5,385 nt of DNA. Source: Methanosarcinales archaeon. GTDB taxonomy: Archaea > Halobacteriota > Methanosarcinia > Methanosarcinales > Methanogasteraceae. The position numbers and the translations under genes were made by a program. The number at the start of each line of letters is the position of its first letter. Positions within the stretch are counted from its first letter, which is position 1. The DNA is taken from positions 1 through 5,385 of the forward strand of contig JAUWHQ010000079.1 of NCBI GenBank assembly GCA_030605805.1. Reading direction: 5' to 3'. Below are positions 1 to 5,326 of the stretch, piece by piece. The notes under the pieces are model-generated. The model ran no database searches. It was not told the origin of the DNA and saw only the letters and a program-made list of their open reading frames with translations.

Positions 1-1
1 G

Positions 2-457
2 TCACTCATCTTCGCGTTTCAGTACCCTGACATGATCGCCACGGATGGTTACCGGTATCGGAACCATCGCCTCGAACAGCTCGACTGTGATCTCTTCACG
101 CGCCTCATCGACCCGTTTTACCCTCGCTTTCTCTCCCTTAAACGGTCCTGCTATGAGTTCCACGATATCATCGACTGATATGCCGGTAACGGTCGGTTTC
201 GGCGTTAGGAAGTGCTCCACTTCTTCGATGTGGGTGGTGCCCTGTATCAGCGATCTGGCATGGGGCACCATCTGAACCACCTGGTTGAGTTCGTCGTATT
301 CGCCTGCCTCGACCAGCAGGTAACCGCGCAGTTCATCGGGCGCAAGGATCGAGCGCACATCAAAATGCTCTCTCCGTGCAACCTGCTCAAGCATATTCGC
401 AACCGAACGTTCCTGATTCGCAGTGGTTTTCACCACATAAATTGTTCCTTCGCTCAT
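2..457 (-). CDS. spt5: Transcription elongation factor Spt5 (archaeal NusG homologue)
   Basis: A complete 151-residue protein of the size usual for archaeal Spt5. Residues 5-83 fit the NGN domain, which in this family binds Spt4 and the RNA polymerase clamp; the motif RGYLLVEA lies at 44-51. Residues 92-148 fit a KOW domain, with VDDIVELIAGPFKGEKARV at about 96-114. The known family role is processive elongation and transcription-translation coupling. The ATG at 455-457 overlaps the thpR stop (ATGA). It is preceded inside thpR by GGAAGTG, 5 nt upstream, a good Shine-Dalgarno match. The stop codon is at 2-4, and what follows lies outside the window; in many archaea it is rpl11-rpl1-rpl10-rpl12. 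The usual upstream partner secE is not here. Family assignment is secure; the operon beyond the edge is inferred. Confidence 0.95.
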   Translation of the reverse strand: MSEGTIYVVKTTANQERSVANMLEQVARREHFDVRSILAPDELRGYLLVEAGEYDELNQVVQMVPHARSLIQGTTHIEEVEHFLTPKPTVTGISVDDIVELIAGPFKGEKARVKRVDEAREEITVELFEAMVPIPVTIRGDHVRVLKREDE

Positions 458-1002
458 AGATACACTTCCGTAAGCGTCTCGTGGATCGCGCCTTTCAGCG
501 CAAGCGTGCTCTTCTTCAGTTTGATCGCATCCACAGTCATCGTCCCGACCTCGATCGTTGATTGACGTTCTATGATGCCAACAAGTTTCATTCGTTGGTC
601 CTTTGGGATGTTCTTTACCCGCGCAATGGTTGCATGTGGGGTGAATGCACGCCTCTCTTTCTTAAATCCGAGTGGCTTTAGCGCCCGTTCTACTTCTGCA
701 TGCAATCTACTAAAAGCCTCTTCCGATCCTGCGCCAACATATACCACCCGGGCATAACTCGGTTTTGGGAATGCACCGACTCCGTGAACCGTTGCGGCAA
801 ATGGCTTGCACTCGATTCCGGAAAGCGCATCCCCGATATCAGGGATGCTCTTCTCCGGAACATCGCCAAGAAACTTCAGCGTGATGTGAACCTGCTTTGG
901 GTCCACGAGTTTTACATTTACGCCTGCAAATTCCTGCTGGATCTCTGCGATTGTGTCAACAAAAGATTCTGGCAGGTCAACGGCAATGAATGTCCTGATC
1001 AT
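454..1002 (-). CDS. thpR: RNA 2',3'-cyclic phosphodiesterase (ThpR/LigT, 2H superfamily)
   Basis: A 182-residue protein opening MIRTFIAVDLP, the typical LigT/ThpR N-terminus. It carries both HxTx motifs of the 2H phosphoesterase fold: H39-I-T-L and H123-A-T-I (in TPHATIARVK). Members hydrolyse 2',3'-cyclic phosphate ends of RNA to 2'-phosphate, and some join tRNA halves through 2'-5' linkages; the exact substrate here is unknown. A GTG three codons upstream (1009-1011) keeps the frame open. However, it lies inside a strong Shine-Dalgarno GAGGTGA placed 5 nt before the ATG at 1000-1002, so the ATG is the better start and matches the family N-terminus. The stop overlaps the spt5 ATG by 4 bp, predicting co-transcription and translational coupling. 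Confidence 0.95.
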   Translation of the reverse strand: MIRTFIAVDLPESFVDTIAEIQQEFAGVNVKLVDPKQVHITLKFLGDVPEKSIPDIGDALSGIECKPFAATVHGVGAFPKPSYARVVYVGAGSEEAFSRLHAEVERALKPLGFKKERRAFTPHATIARVKNIPKDQRMKLVGIIERQSTIEVGTMTVDAIKLKKSTLALKGAIHETLTEVYL

Positions 1003-1014
1003 GAAAGTCACCTC
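1003..1014 (-). promoter_or_regulatory. Shine-Dalgarno site deciding the thpR start
   Basis: On the minus strand GAGGTGA precedes the ATG at 1000-1002 with a 5-nt spacer. It matches the archaeal anti-Shine-Dalgarno closely and contains the alternative in-frame GTG. This favours the ATG as the translation start. Confidence 0.75.
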
Positions 1015-1029
1015 AACCGGATCTAGTTG

Positions 1030-1057
1030 ATACCGCTAATATCATACCGCTAATATC
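1030..1057 (-). repeat. Perfect 14-bp tandem duplication in the thpR leader/promoter
   Basis: Two identical adjoining copies of ATACCGCTAATATC (plus strand) lie at 1030-1043 and 1044-1057. They sit in the 77-bp gap between the regulator stop and the thpR start. On the minus strand the upstream copy overlaps the best TATA-like stretch for thpR, and the other covers the expected transcription start region. It may be a two-site operator or a chance replication-slippage duplication. Confidence 0.9.
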
Positions 1058-1063
1058 TTAAAC
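1051..1063 (-). promoter_or_regulatory. Possible TATA box for thpR-spt5
   Basis: The minus strand reads GTTTAAGATATTA, an AT-rich TATA-like stretch. Start would fall near 1033, leaving a leader of about 30 nt that carries the Shine-Dalgarno site. The match to the archaeal consensus is moderate. Read-through from the regulator gene 77 bp upstream is an alternative. Confidence 0.3.
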
Positions 1064-1079
1064 TATTGCGCCCCGAAGC

Positions 1080-1967
1080 TCATCTCCCGCTACTTCTGCG
1101 GTATTCGAGCAGCACGAGGATTGACACAATAAATACGCATCCGAGCAAGAACCACACGCCCGGATGGGCTCCGAGCACCTGCGAGAGATCGATTGAGGAT
1201 GCGCCCATATCGGCACCCTCCGGCACAGGCGATGTTATGGGCATCGATTCTGTTACCGGCAGCAGGTCAATCGGTGCGGGCGTGCCGGCTGCCGTGGCGC
1301 CGATCTCGAGTGCCTCCTGCACAGATACCTCCTGCACGGCAGAAGCCGCATCAGTGACATTGGCAGACACCGCTGCATTCTCTGCAAACGCCGCATCCAC
1401 ACTGCCTCCTTTCATCAGCGGCGCCGGCGTGGATGCGGGCGCGGGCACTGGTGCCGGAACGCCCGGTCCGCGGGCACCTCCTGCCAGATCCACCAGCGTA
1501 TCCTGCGTGCCCATATATGCCGGCTGGTACAACCACTCGATGATCGCTGATAGTCCTGTCGCACCGAGCAGCACGGCAAGATACCTCTGTAAAATATCGG
1601 CAACGGATTTTTTATCTGTTTTATCAGGCACAACGACGATTAACTTACGCATCGGTGCGTAAATCTTGATCTTCCGCCCTTTGACGCTCCACTTTGTTTC
1701 TTTCACTTTGATGAGCCCTGAGTCGATCAGCGCATCCAGATTGTATTTGGTGGTTGTGAGCGGTATCTCCAGTTCTTCGGCGATATCTGTGGCTGACATC
1801 GGCTTATCTGCGAGCAGTTCGAGCACCTGCCGTGCAGAATCGTTTGAGAGCACCTTTGTGACCTTCTTTGATTCTTCGCCGAGCGGAAGGATCAGCACCT
1901 TCTCATCAGCATCGTTGTCGGGTTGCATATCATGTACGTCTGCGCCACCCTTGAAACACTTTTTCAT
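1080..1967 (-). CDS. Membrane-anchored winged-helix (ArsR-like) transcriptional regulator
   Basis: Counted from ATG 1965-1967 the protein has 295 residues. Residues 35-105 form a winged helix-turn-helix: VLSNDSARQVLELLADKPMS, then DIAEELEIPLTTTKYNLDAL with the recognition helix near 70-83, then a wing at 88-104. A hydrophobic stretch at 125-147 may be a first membrane segment, although it is weak. Residues 165-255 are rich in Ala, Pro, Ser and Val and of low complexity. Residues 271-287 (VWFLLGCVFIVSILVLL) are a clear membrane helix followed by a basic tail (EYRRSSGR). This suggests a cytoplasmic DNA-binding head tethered to the membrane, with the linker outside if both segments span. Upstream TTG (1992-1994) would add nine residues; the ATG is preferred because the TTG overlaps the TATA-like region. 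A later ATG (residue 14) is also possible. It is divergent from the DUF3160 lipoprotein gene. Signal and targets are unknown. Confidence 0.85.
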   Translation of the reverse strand: MKKCFKGGADVHDMQPDNDADEKVLILPLGEESKKVTKVLSNDSARQVLELLADKPMSATDIAEELEIPLTTTKYNLDALIDSGLIKVKETKWSVKGRKIKIYAPMRKLIVVVPDKTDKKSVADILQRYLAVLLGATGLSAIIEWLYQPAYMGTQDTLVDLAGGARGPGVPAPVPAPASTPAPLMKGGSVDAAFAENAAVSANVTDAASAVQEVSVQEALEIGATAAGTPAPIDLLPVTESMPITSPVPEGADMGASSIDLSQVLGAHPGVWFLLGCVFIVSILVLLEYRRSSGR

Positions 1968-1994
1968 AGCTGCGGATCGAATCGAAGTCAACAA

Positions 1995-2030
1995 AATGTT
2001 TATGAATGAAGCAGCACTGATGAATTTACC
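1995..2030. promoter_or_regulatory. Short divergent promoter region between regulator and DUF3160 gene
   Basis: For the plus strand, TTTATGAA at 1999-2006 is a TATA-like element. It places the start near the ATG at 2031, so the lipoprotein mRNA may be almost leaderless; no Shine-Dalgarno precedes that ATG. On the minus strand the same stretch reads TTCATAAACATT and would place a start near 1975, just ahead of the regulator ATG at 1967. Overlapping promoters would make the two genes compete for TBP/TFB. Both elements are only moderate consensus matches. Confidence 0.4.
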
Positions 2031-4367
2031 ATGAAGGGTAAATGTCTGACTCGGGGAATGGTTGTTTTGATCGTTTCAGTGGTCATCATCGGCTGCATCG
2101 ACCAGAAACCGGTTCAGCCAGAGCAGGCAGTAGGAGAGAAACCGATTCTCAAGACAGAACCGATCGATCTATCAGGCGTTGCAACAGAACAGATGGATTT
2201 TGCCGAAGGTTATTCATTACATGCACTGGAAATCCCCCTGGATGTTCCACAGTACGATTTACCACTGAAGACAGACCAGATCTCAAATTACGATTCATTT
2301 TCAAGGAAAATCCCGATCAGCAACGGTGCTCTGAGTTTGCTGGAAGAAAACGGCTTTGTTGTGATGGAAAACCCGTTCAATCAGAAAGAAGAAGATATCA
2401 TCCAGCCTTATGACACGCTCAAGGATAACGAGATACCGGTCTTCATCACCTCTGATTCGCTGCTCCACCTCTACCACATCCAGTTCGATGAGACGCTGCG
2501 TCAGATCGAAGAAAGGGAATTTTATGACCTGATCTGGGAGATCAGCAAAGAACCGCTGAACGATTCGATAGAACAGTACGAAAACGCCGGCGAGAATAGC
2601 GAGCTGAAAGAAGCATCGAGGCGGAATGCCGCGTACTTTGCAGTCGGATTGTGCCTGCTTCAGCCACGACCCGAACAGGTCTGCCAGAGCGAACGTGAAT
2701 GGGAATGCACTGATGCTTACTTCAAGAAAGAGGATCCGGATCGGTATACTTTTGAGCTTCCCCCATTTGTCAGGGATGATGCCGAAGCCGAACTGGGGTT
2801 GATAGAAGCGCACGCAGGGTTCGCAGGATCCCCTATTTTCATCTACAAAGAAGATTACTCCCAGTATGTCCCGAGAGGGCACTACACCAGATCGGAAAAG
2901 CTGAAGAATTACTTTAGAGCGTTTATGTGGTACGGAAGGATGAGTATGCTGCTCAAGGGCGGGGAAAATGCACTTGTCGGGGTAGAGGACGCAAGAATCC
3001 AGACGATGGGTGCCTGTCTGATAGCATCCGAATTTGCCGGGAATCAGGAGCTGAAAAGTAAATGGGACCGGATTTATTCGGTGACAGCCTTTTATGTAGG
3101 GTTATCCGATGATCTGGGACCTTATGAGTACCTGAAAGCGATGGATTCTGTTTTTGAAAGTTCATTTAGCCCTGAAGACTTAAACGAAGAGAGTATGGGA
3201 AAATTGAAGGCGGAACTGGCAGAATACAGAGATCCGAAGATCTATGGCGGTACCGGGGATTGCGTGATATTGCCGCCGTTTTCCCCGGAACAGGCGGACG
3301 AATGTCTTGAAAACACCAAAGGGTTCAGGCTGATGGGGCAGCGGTTCATTCCTGATTCGTATATGTTCACGAATCTGGTCGGCGCATACACAGGCGTTTA
3401 TCAGGGAGACGGGCAGCCATTCACGCTTATTATCGATGGATCGGGGAGCTCGGTCAGGGGATTTCCCCGCGGGCTTGATGTGATGGCGCTTCTTGGATCA
3501 GACCGGTCAAGAGAGTTGCTGGACGAACTGGACGATTCTAACTACAAGAGATACGATGAGGCATATAGGGAATTGCACGATGAATTCGATTCGTTCAGTG
3601 AGGCTGAATGGAACAAAAACCTCTACTGGGCATGGTTGTTTGCGCTAAAACCCCTGCTCGATGATTATGGTGAGGGCTATCCGACATTCATGCAGACCCG
3701 GGGCTGGCAGGATAAGGAGCTCACCACCGCTTTAGCCTCGTGGACCGAACTTCGGCACGACACGATCCTTTATGCCAAGCAGAGTTATACCATGAAAGCT
3801 ACGGCGATGCCGATACCACCCGAAGAAAAACCGGTTGTCGGGTACGTTGAACCGGTTCCTGAGTTTTATAACCGGTTGCTGGCGCTAACGAGGATGACAA
3901 ACAGCGGTCTGGGCGAGATGGATGTTCTGGACAGTTCGGCAAAGTACAGACTGGAGAATCTGGAAGAGATACTCGAAAGACTCGTTGATATCTCGTCAAA
4001 AGAACTGAAAAACGAGGAACTGACCCAGGATGATTACGACTTCATCAAGAACTTTGGCGACAATCTGGACGGCGTGATCAGCGATGTCGATGACCGGGCG
4101 AAGAAGACGACGATCATCGCTGATGTGCATACCGAGAGCAACACAGGTCAGGTTCTGGAAGAGGGCGTGGGATACGTTGATCTGATCGTCGTTGCATACA
4201 AACTGCCTGATGGGAGGATCCTGATCGGAGCAGGTCCGGTTATGACTTATTACGAGTTCAAGCATCCCATGGGCGACAGACTCACCGATGAAGCGTGGAG
4301 AGAGTTGCTGAAGAGCAATCCACCTCAGAAACCGGAATGGACATCGAATTTCGCTGAAAACCCGTAA
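2031..4367 (+). CDS. DUF3160 family lipoprotein of unknown function
   Basis: A 778-residue secreted protein. Residues 1-21 are a lipoprotein signal with a basic start, a hydrophobic core (VVLIVSVVIIG) and a lipobox IIGC with the modified cysteine at C22. The linker to about residue 85 is acidic and Pro-rich, as expected for a surface-tethered protein. The body carries the pattern I associate with DUF3160 (PF11369): IPVFITSDSLLHLYHIQFDE at 135-154 with H146 and H149, FRAFMWYGRM at 296-304, RFIPDSYMF at 438-446, RGLDVMALLGS at 480-490, SWTELRHDTILYAKQSY at 570-586, VGYVEPVPEFYNRL at 603-616, and IADVHT plus TYYEF near 696-743. The recurring His, Asp and Glu could hint at metal or substrate binding, but that is speculation. 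No catalytic function is known to me. It is monocistronic by appearance, divergent from the membrane regulator and followed by a long non-coding stretch. Confidence is high for the gene and good for the family. Confidence 0.87.
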   Translation: MKGKCLTRGMVVLIVSVVIIGCIDQKPVQPEQAVGEKPILKTEPIDLSGVATEQMDFAEGYSLHALEIPLDVPQYDLPLKTDQISNYDSFSRKIPISNGALSLLEENGFVVMENPFNQKEEDIIQPYDTLKDNEIPVFITSDSLLHLYHIQFDETLRQIEEREFYDLIWEISKEPLNDSIEQYENAGENSELKEASRRNAAYFAVGLCLLQPRPEQVCQSEREWECTDAYFKKEDPDRYTFELPPFVRDDAEAELGLIEAHAGFAGSPIFIYKEDYSQYVPRGHYTRSEKLKNYFRAFMWYGRMSMLLKGGENALVGVEDARIQTMGACLIASEFAGNQELKSKWDRIYSVTAFYVGLSDDLGPYEYLKAMDSVFESSFSPEDLNEESMGKLKAELAEYRDPKIYGGTGDCVILPPFSPEQADECLENTKGFRLMGQRFIPDSYMFTNLVGAYTGVYQGDGQPFTLIIDGSGSSVRGFPRGLDVMALLGSDRSRELLDELDDSNYKRYDEAYRELHDEFDSFSEAEWNKNLYWAWLFALKPLLDDYGEGYPTFMQTRGWQDKELTTALASWTELRHDTILYAKQSYTMKATAMPIPPEEKPVVGYVEPVPEFYNRLLALTRMTNSGLGEMDVLDSSAKYRLENLEEILERLVDISSKELKNEELTQDDYDFIKNFGDNLDGVISDVDDRAKKTTIIADVHTESNTGQVLEEGVGYVDLIVVAYKLPDGRILIGAGPVMTYYEFKHPMGDRLTDEAWRELLKSNPPQKPEWTSNFAENP

Positions 4368-4500
4368 AGTCAGCACATAATCCCGTGATGCATCAGCGCG
4401 CTCAATACCTGCTCCCCCGGGTGGGACTGCCACGAGAAGATTTTGGCTCTCTGCTAATTCGCGTTGCACACACCCTTTCACTCTTCCAGAGGATCCGGTT
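4368..4500. other. Non-coding spacer downstream of the DUF3160 gene
   Basis: I see no gene or RNA here. The only structure is a perfect 10-bp palindrome TGATGCATCA at 4386-4395, followed by GCGCGC. Open frames crossing this stretch on the minus strand are antisense shadows of the lipoprotein gene. Confidence 0.5.
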
Positions 4501-4515
4501 ATGGTAAGGAAAATT

Positions 4516-4599
4516 AAACCACAGAGGGCACAGAGGAACACAGAGAGTTGTTATTTTTCTCTTTCGATCCCTCTGTGCACTCTGTGTCCTCTGTGGTTT
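4516..4599. repeat. CACAGAG-type imperfect palindromic element (MITE/REP-like)
   Basis: The left arm (4516-4547) carries three CACAGAG units, and the right arm (4569-4599) carries three CTCTGTG units in mirror order. Pairing: 4516-4527 with 4588-4599 (12 perfect pairs), one G-T, then 4529-4535 with 4580-4586 (7 pairs), a GAA/CA internal loop, then 4539-4545 with 4571-4577 (7 pairs). The loop is T-rich (TTATTTTTCTCTTTC at 4551-4565). Palindromes built of this CACAGAGG unit recur in intergenic regions of many environmental bacteria and archaea, as I recall it. No flanking target duplication is evident. In RNA it would form a long hairpin that could end or protect the upstream lipoprotein transcript. 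Confidence 0.85.
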
Positions 4600-4618
4600 T
4601 CCGAAACATTATTTCGAA

Positions 4619-4628
4619 GATATAAAAA
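4619..4628 (+). promoter_or_regulatory. Strong TATA box inside the intergenic region
   Basis: GATATAAAAA, preceded by CGAA as a possible BRE, is one of the best TATA boxes in the window. No protein start lies at a suitable distance downstream. The predicted transcription start is about 4645-4651, at the head of the structured region. The element is partly symmetric, so a minus-strand reading (TTTTTATATC) cannot be excluded. Confidence 0.55.
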
Positions 4629-4646
4629 GTCTCCGGGGTTTTTGTC

Positions 4647-4975
4647 ACTGCAACGCGAGATATCAAAGACCCAAGATTTTAGGGAGCCCGGGATTTACCG
4701 AGATGCGGGGCGAGCTTAAACCGGTGAACCGGTCGCTTGAAACGCTTCCGGAGCGGACATGCCATGGCGTTTAAGGACGTGTAGGGTAGACGATTTTTCG
4801 TGGAGGGCTCAAGTTTTCCGTATCACCCGTATCACTGGCGCAAGCAAGCAATGTCCGGCGGGTTTTGTGAGCTCGATTGGGGACACGGCGCCACGGGCAG
4901 ATTTTTTGCGGTTTCATGCATGCGGCACACAAGTCGTGTTTGCATCATCACAATCTTTTTGGAATTTTTGTTTTT
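4647..4975 (+). ncRNA. Candidate structured non-coding RNA, family not recognised
   Basis: About 300-330 nt lie between a strong TATA box and an oligo-T terminator, with no credible ORF. Read by eye, many stems are compatible with one fold. A closing helix joins GAGCCC 4684-4689 to GGGCTC 4805-4810, then TTTACC 4694-4699 to GGTAGA 4785-4790. Inside are a hairpin ACCGG-TGAA-CCGGT (4720-4733) with a lower stem 4711-4715/4735-4739, and AAACGC/GCGTTT (4740-4745/4767-4772). A small hairpin CGA-TTTT-TCG lies at 4791-4800. A second domain pairs CCCG 4826-4829 with CGGG 4894-4897, TGGCGC 4836-4841 with GCGCCA 4888-4893, and TGTCC 4852-4856 with GGACA 4881-4885. I do not see the RNase P signature (GGAAAGTCC, ACAGAA) or the SRP helix 8 GGAA loop and its flanking bases. 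Function is unknown. A decayed gene or plain spacer remains possible. Confidence 0.38.
4818..4835 (+). repeat. Perfect 9-bp tandem repeat
   Basis: CCGTATCAC occurs twice back to back (4818-4826 and 4827-4835). It lies within the candidate RNA region, where the second copy supplies part of the stem pairing with 4888-4897. Confidence 0.85.
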
Positions 4976-4990
4976 ACGAACAGATTTTTC
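4920..4990 (+). terminator. Hairpin plus oligo-T terminator region
   Basis: A stem pairs 4920-4930 with 4936-4945: ATGC with GCAT, two G-T pairs, one bulged C, then ACAC with GTGT, around loop AAGTC. It is followed by four T5 runs at 4956-4960, 4965-4969, 4971-4975 and 4985-4989. Archaeal RNA polymerase terminates at such T-runs, so this should stop a plus-strand transcript from the promoter at 4621. It also insulates the DUF5371 promoter downstream. Confidence 0.55.
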
Positions 4991-5044
4991 GATCATGCCA
5001 TAACCACGCATATTTCCCAACCCCGCACACGCCAGAGCGAATCG

Positions 5045-5053
5045 TTTATATAT
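5045..5053 (+). promoter_or_regulatory. TATA box of the DUF5371-pilin operon
   Basis: TTTATATAT is a near-perfect archaeal TATA box, preceded by a purine-rich GCGAATCG that may serve as BRE. Transcription should start near 5073-5077, giving a leader of about 25 nt before the Shine-Dalgarno and start codon. Confidence 0.75.
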
Positions 5054-5066
5054 GTCATAATGGTAA

Positions 5067-5089
5067 TGAGATTATTGTAAGCAATCTCA
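5067..5089 (+). promoter_or_regulatory. 7-bp inverted repeat over the transcription start region
   Basis: TGAGATT (5067-5073) and AATCTCA (5083-5089) are perfect inverted arms around a 9-nt centre. The repeat spans the predicted start site and abuts the Shine-Dalgarno AAGGAG (5089-5094, sharing the final A of the right arm). It could be a dimer operator or, if transcribed, a 5' hairpin next to the ribosome-binding site. The family of any binder is unknown. Confidence 0.6.
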
Positions 5090-5101
5090 AGGAGCGAGAT
5101 G

Positions 5102-5296
5102 ATGACAAGAATACTGCACGTACAAACTGTACTAACCGAAGACGACCTCGAAGCCCTCAAGGAGAAGACAGGCGAGACGACGACCAAGGACGCGATTACA
5201 ACAGCAGTTGAGCATTATCTCAGCTGCCCATATACAGATGCTGGAGATATGTGGGCAGAGAGATTGAAGAAGACCATCCAGCAACGAGCCGAGTAA
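5102..5296 (+). CDS. DUF5371 family small protein, ribbon-helix-helix-like pattern
   Basis: A 64-residue acidic protein resembling the archaeal DUF5371 family as I recall it. ILHVQTVL (4-11) is followed by a helix TEDDLEALKEKTG (12-24), then TTKDAITTAVEHYL (27-40), then SCPYT and a charged C-terminal helix. The strand-helix-helix order and the TTKDAITTAVEHYL stretch resemble ribbon-helix-helix DNA-binding proteins. That resemblance is inference; the family has no function known to me. Two ATGs adjoin (5099 and 5102). The Shine-Dalgarno GGAG (5091-5094) is 4 nt from the first and 7 nt from the second, and the second also fits the family N-terminus, so it is preferred. It is probably co-transcribed with the pilin-type gene 30 bp downstream. 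Confidence 0.85.
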   Translation: MTRILHVQTVLTEDDLEALKEKTGETTTKDAITTAVEHYLSCPYTDAGDMWAERLKKTIQQRAE

Positions 5297-5310
5297 TTAA
5301 CACAATTACT
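5292..5310 (+). promoter_or_regulatory. Perfect hairpin over the DUF5371 stop codon
   Basis: AGTAATT (5292-5298) and AATTACT (5304-5310) are perfect arms around loop AACAC. The left arm contains the DUF5371 TAA stop. Its last three bases (5308-5310) are also the first three of the following hairpin, so the two cannot form fully at once. As DNA it could instead be an operator. Confidence 0.55.
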
Positions 5311-5323
5311 AACGGGGGTTAGT
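5308..5323 (+). promoter_or_regulatory. Hairpin presenting the ribosome-binding sequence of the pilin-type gene
   Basis: ACTAAC (5308-5313) pairs perfectly with GTTAGT (5318-5323) around a GGGG loop. The G-run 5314-5318 is the only purine-rich, Shine-Dalgarno-like sequence ahead of the ATG at 5327, ending 8 nt from it. It could therefore gate translation of the pilin-type gene. Confidence 0.55.
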
Positions 5324-5326
5324 ATT

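Noticed and set aside
1066..1662. 198-residue open frame on the plus strand
   Set aside because: It is antisense to the regulator gene; its Ser/Ala/Thr/Pro-rich composition mirrors the low-complexity linker codons and shows no family motif.
2301..2882. 193-residue open frame on the minus strand
   Set aside because: It lies wholly inside the DUF3160 gene, which has a clear signal peptide and family motifs, and shows no recognisable domain.
3996..4541. 181-residue open frame on the minus strand
   Set aside because: It is antisense to the lipoprotein 3' end and its N-terminus is translated from the CACAGAG palindrome, a common source of false ORFs.
4516..4599. CRISPR-like short repeats
   Set aside because: The CACAGAG units are mirrored arms of one palindrome with no unique spacers of regular length.
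4501..4719. 72-residue open frame on the plus strand
   Set aside because: Its sequence (KPQRAQRNTE and then LCTLCPLW) is just the two arms of the palindrome translated.
4764..4784. Six-codon mini-ORF (MAFKDV)
   Set aside because: No suitably spaced Shine-Dalgarno and no gene to attenuate downstream; ATG-to-TAG runs this short are expected by chance.
4647..4975. RNase P RNA or SRP RNA
   Set aside because: Length is similar, but the conserved RNase P cores and the SRP helix 8 loop signature could not be found by eye. A covariance-model search would settle it.
4759..5211. 150-residue open frame on the plus strand
   Set aside because: It runs through the structured intergenic region and out of frame across the well-supported DUF5371 gene and its promoter; there is no Shine-Dalgarno or domain.
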